Source: an uncultured Bacteroidales bacterium
Lineage (GTDB): Bacteria > Bacteroidota > Bacteroidia > Bacteroidales > WCHB1-69
Direction: 5' to 3'
DNA length: 48,253 bases
Assembly: GCA_900317715.1 (NCBI GenBank)
Contig: ONHS01000010.1
Span: forward strand, 1 to 48,253
Under the pieces are notes generated by a model. It worked only from the letters and a program-made list of their open reading frames with translations, was not told the DNA's origin and did not search any database. Positions 17,086 to 24,489 of the stretch are shown piece by piece. How positions within the stretch are numbered: position 1 is the stretch's first letter; the number at the start of each line of letters is the position of its first letter. The translations under genes were made by a program, and so were the position numbers.

Positions 17086-17174
17086 GGACCTCTATTTTTA
17101 CCATTTTCGCGCCACACCTCCAGACCCTGCGAGGTCCGTTGAACAAAATCTGAAAATATGACGCTGCAAATCTA
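17086..17174 (-). promoter_or_regulatory. Promoter box and structured leader of the 490-residue secreted protein gene
   Basis: On the minus strand 17167-17174 reads TAGATTTG, matching TAnnTTTG. The long leader contains GGACCTC (plus 17086-17092) facing GAGGTCC (17131-17137), a 7-bp stem closing about 40 bases. I do not recognise a riboswitch class. Confidence 0.45.
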
Positions 17175-17264
17175 CATAATATTCTTTTAGTTCGGCCTGT
17201 TTTTTGATTTTTTTCTTTTTAGGGGGGGGGTGATATGTTTCTGATTATCAATTAGTTATTATGT

Positions 17265-17525
17265 TTAATTCATTCCAAGACGCATTACTTGCTCGTACCG
17301 GCACAGGTTGTAGACCAGGTTTGTCAGGGTGTTGTAGGCCGCATTCCGCGCAAAGCCGACCACCTGCATGATCAGGTTGTTCTCCTCCAGGAAAGCGTAG
17401 AATTCATCGAACAATTGCTCAAAAAGACCTTTCTTTGTCAATTCCTCCTTGAATGCCCATATCGTTTTCTCGTCGGGCACCTTGTCGCCGCTGGCAAGTC
17501 CGAGGAAATCGCGGAACGAGAGCAT
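17265..17525 (-). pseudogene. IS5-type transposase remnant with internal deletion
   Basis: The 86-residue frame joins two separated parts of an IS5-family transposase. Residues 1-53 (SFRDFLGLASGDKVPDEKTI, WAFKEELTKKGLFEQLFDEF) belong to the N-terminal DUF772/InsH-like domain. Residues 54-86 (VVGFARNAAYNTLTNL, VYNLCRYEQVMRLG) are the extreme C-terminus. The DDE catalytic core between them is gone, and the usual first 60-80 residues before SFRDFL are also missing. It cannot be an active transposase. No terminal inverted repeats were identified. It sits beside the AT-rich secreted-protein gene and probably records an old insertion at the edge of the accessory segment. Confidence 0.85.
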
Positions 17526-17628
17526 TATGGTTACGATTGAAAATGTCTTTTTTCATATCGGTGTATTAAAAACGATGGCAAAAATAGAAAAAAACGGAAT
17601 TTCCAACGATACGCAAATTTATGTGTTT

Positions 17629-18138
17629 CTACTTTTTGTCGTTTCCCTTTTCAGTACAGTTTTTTTCCTGCTCCCGAGTCTCCTTCCATTCGAGCACGTG
17701 TGACATCACGGGCGAAAGGTGTTTGTAGGCGACGGAAGATTCCTTCACATCACGTTTGATAAAGATTTCCTTTTTATCAACGCTATCTATGAAATAAAAC
17801 AGCACCCCGGCTACCAGAACCACCTTCAAGACGCCAAACAGCACTCCGAGTCCCTTATCTAAGAATTCGGATAGTACCGGCTTGAGTGCCCGTTTCAAAA
17901 TCCGTCCTAACAGATTAACCAACACAATAGTGATTATAAAACACAACGAGAAGGAAATGGGCTTAGCCAACGCCGTCCCCGTGAGCCAAAGGGAAATCAG
18001 ATCGGAAAATTTATAGGACACAAAAAGTCCTAAAAACAGAGCTGCCAAGGAGACAATCTCCATTAGAAATCCGTTCCGGAGCCCTTTATAGGCATACCAG
18101 CAAAGAGGAATCAAAACTATTATATCAATCCAATTCAT
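17629..18138 (-). CDS. cvpA: CvpA family inner-membrane protein
   Basis: The 169-residue protein has four predicted membrane helices (about residues 5-20, 28-50, 60-85, 98-120). It opens with the family pattern NWIDIIVLIPLCWYAYKGLRNGFLMEIVSL, which marks CvpA (colicin V production) proteins of unclear biochemical role in membrane and envelope homeostasis. The C-terminal tail is charged and probably cytoplasmic. It is last in uvrD - GSCFA - cvpA, 36 bases after the GSCFA stop, and a heptamer repeat fills that gap. Confidence 0.88.
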   Translation of the reverse strand: MNWIDIIVLIPLCWYAYKGLRNGFLMEIVSLAALFLGLFVSYKFSDLISLWLTGTALAKPISFSLCFIITIVLVNLLGRILKRALKPVLSEFLDKGLGVLFGVLKVVLVAGVLFYFIDSVDKKEIFIKRDVKESSVAYKHLSPVMSHVLEWKETREQEKNCTEKGNDKK

Positions 18139-18144
18139 TATCGC

Positions 18145-18177
18145 AACTACTAACTACTAACTACTAACTGCTAACTA
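18145..18177. repeat. Heptamer repeat between GSCFA gene and cvpA
   Basis: On the minus strand TAGTTAGCAGTTAGTAGTTAG-type units begin with the TAG stop codon of the GSCFA gene and run to shortly before the cvpA start. Confidence 0.75.
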
Positions 18178-19035
18178 TCTGAACTTCCTATGATTCAGAA
18201 ACCGGTTCTCCTTCTCAATCTCTGCCATGCGTGCGGCCGTCTCCTCCGTAAAGAAGGATTCCGCTAATTTCTCTTCCAAATAACTGACAGCCATATCGTT
18301 AGGATGACATAAATCTTTCGCGTAAAAACGATAGTCGCGCAAATCGTCCATCAAATATTCGTATGCCGGGAAATAGAAAGTGGTCTCATTATCCACCAAC
18401 TTCTCCACAGCCAACAACAAGATCGACTTGCTCAGCGCATTTTCGTGCGCGCCGTCACCAAGATGACGCACCGGACTCACCGTGAAAATCACTTTCATGT
18501 CAGGGCACTGCTGCTTCAACAAAGCGATCGTGCTATTCCACTGAGTGACAATCTTTTTCACATCCAGACGCATCCGGTCAAACTGATGGTTGGGAATCTT
18601 ATGGCAATTGGAAACAATCAAATCGCGAGGGATAAACTTGTAACAAAACGCCGTACCGAAAGTGACAAAAAGATAGCGTGTTTTGCGTAAAAATTCCGCA
18701 CTCCGCTCCAGATTTTCGTCAATAGTAGCTTCAAATTCCTCAAAACTCTCTTTCGAAAAACGACCATGATGGGCAAAACTGACCCATAAGTCGCGATATT
18801 TGTAAAAATAGCGATTCTTGTCAAAAAGGTCGGGTTGCAGCATAAAGCGCAACGCCCGGTCAATGGAAATCGGGTTGAAAAGCACTCCGAACGGATTGGA
18901 ACATACATCGAAACGGTGCGTGTCAAAGTAGTGGCCCATGTTGTCGGAAAAACAGGAGCCCACCAACATCACCGTATCCTCATTTTCAATATGGAAAGGA
19001 TATTGCGGAGCAGGGATTATCGTTCTGAATTGCAT
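18175..19035 (-). CDS. GSCFA domain protein (SGNH-hydrolase-like)
   Basis: The 286-residue protein carries the namesake block VGSCFSDNMGHYF near residue 26, where the Ser is the expected nucleophile of an SGNH/GDSL-like hydrolase fold. Further conserved segments are FGTAFCYKF, VSNCHKIPN, FTVSPVRHLGDGAHENALSKSIL and the C-terminal RFYAKDLCHPND with its Asp/His pair. No signal peptide is seen, so it is probably cytoplasmic. The family is widespread in Bacteroidota; its substrate is not established, though acyl or acetyl ester hydrolysis is plausible. It follows uvrD by six bases and is probably cotranscribed with it. Confidence 0.88.
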   Translation of the reverse strand: MQFRTIIPAPQYPFHIENEDTVMLVGSCFSDNMGHYFDTHRFDVCSNPFGVLFNPISIDRALRFMLQPDLFDKNRYFYKYRDLWVSFAHHGRFSKESFEEFEATIDENLERSAEFLRKTRYLFVTFGTAFCYKFIPRDLIVSNCHKIPNHQFDRMRLDVKKIVTQWNSTIALLKQQCPDMKVIFTVSPVRHLGDGAHENALSKSILLLAVEKLVDNETTFYFPAYEYLMDDLRDYRFYAKDLCHPNDMAVSYLEEKLAESFFTEETAARMAEIEKENRFLNHRKFR

Positions 19036-19041
19036 ATTTTT

Positions 19042-21420
19042 CTATTTGGGTATCAGTAATTTAGCGAATTTTAATACTAACGTTTTGCTGCCGACTGTCT
19101 CGAAAATGACGACAGCGCGGGTGTCGGGACCGTCGCCCGAAACCGAATCAATGCGACCAAAGCCGAACTTAGCGTGATAGACACGCACACCTGGCTGAAT
19201 CTCAGGAATTTCCGCTAACCGACCAATCTGATCAAGCTGCACCTCGGTTTTGGTTTTCACCACCGGCTTAGGCACAGGTGTGGCGGTAGGAGAAGGTTTG
19301 CGAACTTCCCGACTATAACTGCCTGATGACGAATAACTTCCCCTTTCGAATCGGAAAGAACCCGTGGATGATTCCGAAGAACGACCGAACATGCCACTAC
19401 CCTCAGATGCCTTCTGCGTCACCTTCAAGAAGCGGGTCGGGATTTCCTCCAAGAAACGGCTACTTTCGCACGGACGACGCTGACCATACTGAAAACGTGA
19501 CAACGCCAGGGTGAGAAACACCTGCTTACGCGCACGCGTGAGCGCGACGTAGAACAAACGCCGCTCCTCCTCCATCTCCTGCCGGGAATCCAAACTCAGC
19601 GACGACGGGAATAGATTCTCTTCCATGCCTGATACAAACACGTAGTCGAACTCCAAACCCTTGGCAGAGTGAATCGTCATTAAGCGTACCACATTGCTGT
19701 CATCTTCCTCGTTCTTATTCAAATCCTTGTCATCCAGCAGGGAAACAGACTCCATATATTGGTCCAAAGAAGGAAAATAGGTCTCCAACATCTCGCCGGT
19801 CTCCTCGTTGAGGATGTTTTCCGGCTCACGCTCAGTGAAACTCTTCATGGCGTTCAAAAGCTCATTCACATGTTCCACGCGCTCCTTCTCTTCAATATTT
19901 TCTTGTAAAGCTTTGGCCACGCCCGATTTCGTAATAATTTGCATACCCAGCTCGTATGCGTCTAGCTTGGTTAACTGCGCGGAAAAACCACAAATCAGGT
20001 CGGCGAACTCCTTCATTTTGCCCGTTATGCCCGCATTCAGTCCCGTATTGAAGTTTTCGGGATGCGCGATCACCTCCCACATCGGTACACCGTAAGTCTG
20101 CGCGGTGGTCGTCACCCGTGCCACCGTGGTGTCACCTATGCCGCGCATCGGGAAATTGATGACACGCCTCAACGACTCTTCGTCGTAATGGTTGATGACC
20201 AACCGGAAATAGGCCAGTACAGTCTTGATTTCCTTACGGTTATAGAATGAGATACTACCGAAAATCTTGTACGGTATGTGGCGTTTGACCATCGCCTCCT
20301 CAATCGCGCGCGACTGGGTGTTCGTGCGGTACAAAATCGCAAACTGACGGTTTTCGACATGATCCCGCATCTGCGTCTCGAAAATCTTATTGGCAATCTC
20401 GTTGGCCTCCTCCAAATCCGAAGCGGTGCGGATAATCTCAATCTTCGCACCCTCGGCGTTATCTGTCCAAACCTCCTTCGGCATACGGTCTTTATTGTGC
20501 TTGATGACCGCGTTGGCCGCGTTGACAATGTTCTGCGTGGAACGGTAGTTCTGCTCCAACTTGAATATACGCGTGTCCGGATAGTCGCGCTTGAAGTTGA
20601 GGATATTCTGGATGTCGGCACCACGGAAACCATAGATGCTCTGCGCATCGTCGCCCACCACGCAAATATTGTGGCTAAGTGCCGATAACCGCTTGATAAT
20701 TAAATATTGAGCATAGTTTGTATCCTGATACTCGTCCACCAAAATGTAGGTGAAACGATTTTGGTATTTGAAAAGCGCCTCTGGCGAGTCACGCAAAAGA
20801 ACGTTCATGTAATAAAGCAGATCGTCGAAGTCCATGGCGTTGGACTTATGCAGACGGTCGTTGTACTTGGCGAAAATCTGCGAAATAAGCGGTTTATTGG
20901 ACATTCTGTCCGCCGCTTGGATGTCGGGGTTGTCGGCATATTCTTGGGCCGACAACAGGCTGGATTTGGCCATCGAAATACGGTTCAGCACAAAACCGGG
21001 GGTATATTGCTTCGGATCCAATCCCATCTCCTTGATAATGCTCTTTATCAACGACTTGGAATCGTCTGTATCGTATATCGTGATGTTGGTGCTGTAACCT
21101 ATGCGTTCCGCCTCCGCACGCAAAATGCGATAAAACACCGAGTGGAAGGTACCCATCGTGACCGCCTTGGCCATCTCACCACCCACCAGCTGCACTATTC
21201 TCTCACGCATCTCAGCTGCGGCCTTATTGGTGAAAGTTAGCGCCAAAATACGATAAGGATTGATGTTGTGAACCGCCATCATGTATGCTATGCGGTACGT
21301 TAACACGCGTGTTTTCCCAGACCCTGCTCCAGCCAAAACCATCACTGGACCCTCAGTTTGTGTCACTGCAACCTGCTGTTGCTCGTTAAGTTCGGATAAT
21401 ATTCGTTCTTCTTGCGTCAT
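19042..21420 (-). CDS. pcrA: UvrD/PcrA-type 3'-5' DNA helicase
   Basis: The 792-residue superfamily 1A helicase has all main motifs: Walker A LAGAGSGKT (29-37), motif Ia TFTNKAAAEMRERI, motif II VDEYQDTNYAQY, motif III VVGDDAQSIYGFRGAD, motif IV LEQNYRSTQNIV, motif V TIHSAKGLEFDYVFVSG and motif VI FYVALTRARKQV. The tail ends in the PcrA-like module GVRVYHAKFGFGRIDSV, which in related helicases contacts RNA polymerase or partners. The expected roles are repair, removal of protein roadblocks and rolling-circle replication. It is first of three genes in a leftward operon. Confidence 0.95.
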   Translation of the reverse strand: MTQEERILSELNEQQQVAVTQTEGPVMVLAGAGSGKTRVLTYRIAYMMAVHNINPYRILALTFTNKAAAEMRERIVQLVGGEMAKAVTMGTFHSVFYRILRAEAERIGYSTNITIYDTDDSKSLIKSIIKEMGLDPKQYTPGFVLNRISMAKSSLLSAQEYADNPDIQAADRMSNKPLISQIFAKYNDRLHKSNAMDFDDLLYYMNVLLRDSPEALFKYQNRFTYILVDEYQDTNYAQYLIIKRLSALSHNICVVGDDAQSIYGFRGADIQNILNFKRDYPDTRIFKLEQNYRSTQNIVNAANAVIKHNKDRMPKEVWTDNAEGAKIEIIRTASDLEEANEIANKIFETQMRDHVENRQFAILYRTNTQSRAIEEAMVKRHIPYKIFGSISFYNRKEIKTVLAYFRLVINHYDEESLRRVINFPMRGIGDTTVARVTTTAQTYGVPMWEVIAHPENFNTGLNAGITGKMKEFADLICGFSAQLTKLDAYELGMQIITKSGVAKALQENIEEKERVEHVNELLNAMKSFTEREPENILNEETGEMLETYFPSLDQYMESVSLLDDKDLNKNEEDDSNVVRLMTIHSAKGLEFDYVFVSGMEENLFPSSLSLDSRQEMEEERRLFYVALTRARKQVFLTLALSRFQYGQRRPCESSRFLEEIPTRFLKVTQKASEGSGMFGRSSESSTGSFRFERGSYSSSGSYSREVRKPSPTATPVPKPVVKTKTEVQLDQIGRLAEIPEIQPGVRVYHAKFGFGRIDSVSGDGPDTRAVVIFETVGSKTLVLKFAKLLIPK

Positions 21421-21528
21421 TTTGGTTCGTTTTAGTGAAAAAAAGGGGTTGCTTAATTTTAAGAATCAATTGTAAATTTATACTAAGAAAAAATTATTTT
21501 TGATATAATTTTTGAATGAAAAATTTAT

Positions 21529-21536
21529 TATCTTTG
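21529..21536 (+). promoter_or_regulatory. -7 promoter box pointing away from both flanking genes
   Basis: TATCTTTG matches TAnnTTTG on the plus strand. No plus-strand protein gene follows, so the box suggests an RNA gene. Confidence 0.5.
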
Positions 21537-21542
21537 CAGGGT

Positions 21543-21660
21543 CGAAAGCAACAAAAAAAGGGTGACCGGTAGTCCCACCTATTTTTACACATTATCATTA
21601 TAAATCCCACCTATTTTCTTATTTGGCAATTACTCATAAAAAATCCGGTCCCCTTTTTGT
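21543..21660 (+). ncRNA. Candidate small RNA closed by a long-range stem
   Basis: From the TATCTTTG box, transcription would start near 21543. A stem AAAAAGGG-GACCGG (21555-21569, one bulged T at 21563) with CCGGTC-CCCTTTTT (21645-21658) closes a 75-base loop. The loop holds a direct repeat TCCCACCTATTTT (about 21573 and 21605), a natural pair of single-stranded binding sites. The 3' side ends in TTTTTGT. Both flanking genes are on the minus strand, so this is not a leader of either. On the minus strand the stem might instead terminate the kinase gene. I do not recognise an Rfam-type family. Confidence 0.45.
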
Positions 21661-21666
21661 ATTCTT

Positions 21667-22248
21667 CTAACAGTCGGCTTCAGAAGAAGATTTCTCTTCC
21701 ACTTTCCCTAAAACCTCCTCTAATTGACGGTATAAATCCTCGAAATCGCCGTTATTCATAAACACATGGTCGGCCATTTTCATGCAACGACCAATATTCT
21801 GATGATTGGGGTCCGTGGAGGACATTTCGCGCTGTTCATTCGCAATGAACGTCTCGTAAGAAACTTTATCGGTTTCAGAAGCACGGGCGACGATGCGCTC
21901 GTAACGAATCTTGGGATCAGCATCAACGCCAAAAAGCAGAAAATGCTCGTGTTGGCGCAGCGAATCCACCTCCCCGGGTGTGCGCACACTCTCGATAATC
22001 GCGTTCTGCCCATTCTCCGCAGCCTGCAAATAAAGCTGGTCGGTGATGTATGAAGGCGAATGTTTTGCACGCAAATCGTTAGCCACCACCACAAAAGTGT
22101 CGCGATTCAACTCCATGCCGCGACGGTTGGCCTCTTCTATCAGATATTGTCTGACAGAATAATGCTTATAACCATAATGGTCGCGCATATAATCCACAAT
22201 CGTGCCCTTGCCAGCACCTAAAGTTCCCGTTATTCCAATGATTTTCAT
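21667..22248 (-). CDS. P-loop nucleoside/dephospho-CoA kinase-like protein
   Basis: The 193-residue protein begins with a P-loop (MKIIGITGTLGAGKGTIVDY) and has the general shape of the dNMP-kinase / dephospho-CoA-kinase group. It has a LID-like Arg-rich region (RYERIVARASETDKVSYETF), a conserved NDLRAKH block and an SVRTPGEVDSL motif. The substrate cannot be told from sequence alone. A start at 22305 would run through the HIT-gene terminator at 22264-22296, so 22248 is the better start. It stands alone between two operons. Its C-terminal tail (VEEKSSSEADC) is hydrophilic. Confidence 0.75.
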   Translation of the reverse strand: MKIIGITGTLGAGKGTIVDYMRDHYGYKHYSVRQYLIEEANRRGMELNRDTFVVVANDLRAKHSPSYITDQLYLQAAENGQNAIIESVRTPGEVDSLRQHEHFLLFGVDADPKIRYERIVARASETDKVSYETFIANEQREMSSTDPNHQNIGRCMKMADHVFMNNGDFEDLYRQLEEVLGKVEEKSSSEADC

Positions 22249-22263
22249 CTCTATACTATAAAG

Positions 22264-22296
22264 AAAAAAAGGTGGCACAAAAGAAATGCGCCACCT
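22264..22296 (-). terminator. Intrinsic terminator of the greA-HIT operon
   Basis: On the minus strand AGGTGGC and GCCACCT (plus 22290-22296 and 22270-22276), extended by partly paired bases, form a hairpin followed by a run of seven Ts. Confidence 0.88.
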
Positions 22297-22313
22297 GTGA
22301 TTCAACTAATGGA

Positions 22314-22709
22314 TTAAATGGCAGCTGAGATTTTAGCGGCGATCTCCGCAAACTCCTCTTTCGTCAACTGCACACGTGGTGCCTTGAAATCAAGATCCCC
22401 CACCCCATTGATGGGAACAAGGTGAATATGATTGTGGGGCACGTCGATGCCAATGACCGCCACTCCAATACGTTGGCAGGGCAACACCTTCTTCATGGCC
22501 GTCGCCACTTTCTTGGCAAACACCATCATATCTCCCAACATCTTATCGTCCAAATCAAAAATGTAGTCATTCTGCAACTTGGTGATGACCAACGTATGAC
22601 CCTTTGCCAGGGGAGAAATATCAAGGAACGCGAAGAAACGGTCGTCTTCGGCAATTTTATAGCAAGGGATTTCACCCTTGACAATCTTCGTGAAAATAGT
22701 CTCTTCCAT
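22314..22709 (-). CDS. HIT family nucleotide hydrolase/transferase
   Basis: The 131-residue histidine-triad protein has its catalytic HxHxH in VPHNHIHLVPI (His92, His94, His96). The N-terminal IFTKIVKGEIPCYKI and FLDISPLAKGHTLVITK are typical of the HinT/Fhit-like branch that hydrolyses AMP-linked phosphoramidates or dinucleoside polyphosphates. It starts 11 bases after greA and ends at a strong terminator, so it is in a two-gene operon with greA. Confidence 0.95.
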   Translation of the reverse strand: MEETIFTKIVKGEIPCYKIAEDDRFFAFLDISPLAKGHTLVITKLQNDYIFDLDDKMLGDMMVFAKKVATAMKKVLPCQRIGVAVIGIDVPHNHIHLVPINGVGDLDFKAPRVQLTKEEFAEIAAKISAAI

Positions 22710-22720
22710 GATGATAACAA

Positions 22721-23194
22721 TTAACGTGAAACTTCTAAAATCTGGAAATCCATGACACCAGCAGGAGCCTGCACGGTCACCACGTCACCTTTACCATTGC
22801 CGATAAGTGCTTTAGCGATAGGGCTGGAGACAGAAATCTTACCCGCTTTCAAATCCGCTTCAGATTCCGGCACAATAGTATAAGTCATCTCGGCATTGTT
22901 CTTCATATTCTTAATCTTGACGATAGAATAAATCAGAACTTTGGATATATCGATCTTCGATTCATCAAGAACACGCGCTTTGGAAATCAGGTTCTTAAGA
23001 TTCGCAATCTTGAGTTCAAGCAATCCCTGAGCCTCTTTCGCAGCATCATATTCAGCATTCTCGGAGAGGTCGCCTTTATCACGAGCTTCAGCAATAGCTT
23101 GGGAAATCTTGGGACGTTCTACGGACTCCAACTGGTTCAATTCACGTTTCAGGGCATCCAAACCCTCCTGTGAATAATACTTTACATCTTCCAT
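22721..23194 (-). CDS. greA: Transcription elongation factor GreA
   Basis: The 157-residue factor has the N-terminal antiparallel coiled coil (residues 10-75) with the acidic tip (ARDKGDLSENAEYDAAKEAQ) that reaches the RNA polymerase active site and stimulates cleavage of backtracked RNA. The C-terminal FKBP-like domain includes ISVSSPIAKALIGNGKGDVVTVQAP. The start is set at 23194, where MEDVKYYSQEGLDALKRELN matches the family; a longer frame to 23233 adds unrelated residues. It leads the operon with the HIT gene. Confidence 0.96.
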   Translation of the reverse strand: MEDVKYYSQEGLDALKRELNQLESVERPKISQAIAEARDKGDLSENAEYDAAKEAQGLLELKIANLKNLISKARVLDESKIDISKVLIYSIVKIKNMKNNAEMTYTIVPESEADLKAGKISVSSPIAKALIGNGKGDVVTVQAPAGVMDFQILEVSR

Positions 23195-23220
23195 AATGTA
23201 TCTTCTTAAATTACACAAAA

Positions 23221-23247
23221 TAGAAGAGACCACGAAAGTCTCTTCTA
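23221..23247 (-). terminator. Terminator after the PorV/PorQ-family gene
   Basis: A perfect 10-bp stem, TAGAAGAGAC (23221-23230) with GTCTCTTCTA (23238-23247), has a 7-base loop. On the minus strand ATTTTGTG follows. It separates the 10-kb receptor operon from greA. Confidence 0.75.
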
Positions 23248-23277
23248 TTTCTAATATACAATAAAATTAATAGTCTG

Positions 23278-24462
23278 TTATAAAGCGATCTTTATACCAA
23301 TGTAGTGATTACCTCTCCACTTGTTGGTGAAACGATAAGCATAATCAATATACATTCTCGGACCAATTTTATGATTCTTGCGTTCTTTGGTGAACGGAAT
23401 CACAGCGGTAGCACCAACTGCAGGGCCTGAGAAGAAAGAATCACTGTTGAACAGAATAGCAGCAGTTTCATTTTCAGTTGACGTTGCACCCTTCTTGATG
23501 TTTTCAAGACCGTAAGCAGCGCGAATCATGAAAATGTTTCTGAAACCGTATTCCAAACCAAGTGAGAAGACGTCACGGGTATAAGAATTAGCGGTAAATG
23601 AACCTGCGAAAGTAATTCTGTGCTCTGCATCGTCACGAGTCAAACCCTCTTCAGCACGTTCTTCTTTCGTCATTTCTGCATATTCACCACCGAAGAACAA
23701 GAGGTCGTAAGAAAGACCGATAGCAAGGAGAGAAGGCATTTCGAATTCAGCGGAACGCATTTCCAAGGTTTGCAAATAATCTTGGCTGAAGATCGTACCA
23801 CGAACTGAAAGACCGTCGCCCTTGTAGCTCATCGGAAGACCGATGTTCTTCAAGGTCACACCAATTTTGAAGTTCTCATATTTACCCGTCACATATTGCA
23901 CACCTGCATCAATAGCGAAGCCAGTGGCTTTAGAGTCGGAAATACGCTCGTTGATAATCTTAATGGTCACACCACCCTTGATGAAGTTGTTGAAAGATTT
24001 TGCATAGTGCAAACCAATGTAGGTGAGTGTGGGGCTGAAAGTACCTTGACCACCTTCAGGTTGATCAGTGGTGGTGATCGGAATTTCACCAAAGCCTTGT
24101 GAGAAGAAAGAGACAGCGATAGTACCAAAATCTTTCTTTTTACCAAGGTGTTGAGCAATTGCGATGGAATTGATAGCGACACCTGCGCCAGAGCCAACAA
24201 GATATTGGGTTCTGTTGAAAGCCAATTCGGTTTTGTTTACAGAAGTCAAACCAGCAACGTTCGTGAAAACAGATTCCAAACCGCGAATCTCAGCAACACC
24301 TGCCCCGGCCAAACCGCTCGTACGAGCCCAAGGATCGATGAGAAGGTGGGATGCACCCGCTTGACCGGAACGGTCTCTGTTACCTGCAAATACCGTAGAG
24401 GTACTTGCAGATACGAGAGCGATAATTGTACAAATTATTAATGATTTATATAGATTTTTCAT
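23278..24462 (-). CDS. PorV/PorQ-family outer-membrane beta-barrel protein
   Basis: The 394-residue protein has a signal peptide (about 1-26, ending TVFAG). The family opening follows: GASHLLIDPWARTSGLAGAGVAEIRGLESVFTNVAGL, typical of the PorV/PorQ (UPF0164, FadL-like) group. Alternating aromatic strands run to a C-terminal strand ending NHYIGIKIAL. In the type IX system, PorV shuttles sorting-domain cargo to the sortase PorU on the outer membrane. This copy sits 27 bases behind a gene whose product ends in a sorting-like domain, and two genes behind a TonB-dependent receptor, with no porU nearby. It may be a dedicated partner for that cargo rather than the general PorV. Confidence 0.82.
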   Translation of the reverse strand: MKNLYKSLIICTIIALVSASTSTVFAGNRDRSGQAGASHLLIDPWARTSGLAGAGVAEIRGLESVFTNVAGLTSVNKTELAFNRTQYLVGSGAGVAINSIAIAQHLGKKKDFGTIAVSFFSQGFGEIPITTTDQPEGGQGTFSPTLTYIGLHYAKSFNNFIKGGVTIKIINERISDSKATGFAIDAGVQYVTGKYENFKIGVTLKNIGLPMSYKGDGLSVRGTIFSQDYLQTLEMRSAEFEMPSLLAIGLSYDLLFFGGEYAEMTKEERAEEGLTRDDAEHRITFAGSFTANSYTRDVFSLGLEYGFRNIFMIRAAYGLENIKKGATSTENETAAILFNSDSFFSGPAVGATAVIPFTKERKNHKIGPRMYIDYAYRFTNKWRGNHYIGIKIAL

Positions 24463-24489
24463 ATTCTCTGAATTTTTAGATTAATAATT

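Noticed and set aside
21667..22305. Longer start at 22305 for the P-loop kinase
   Set aside because: The extra residues would be encoded by the terminator of the HIT gene and do not resemble the family.
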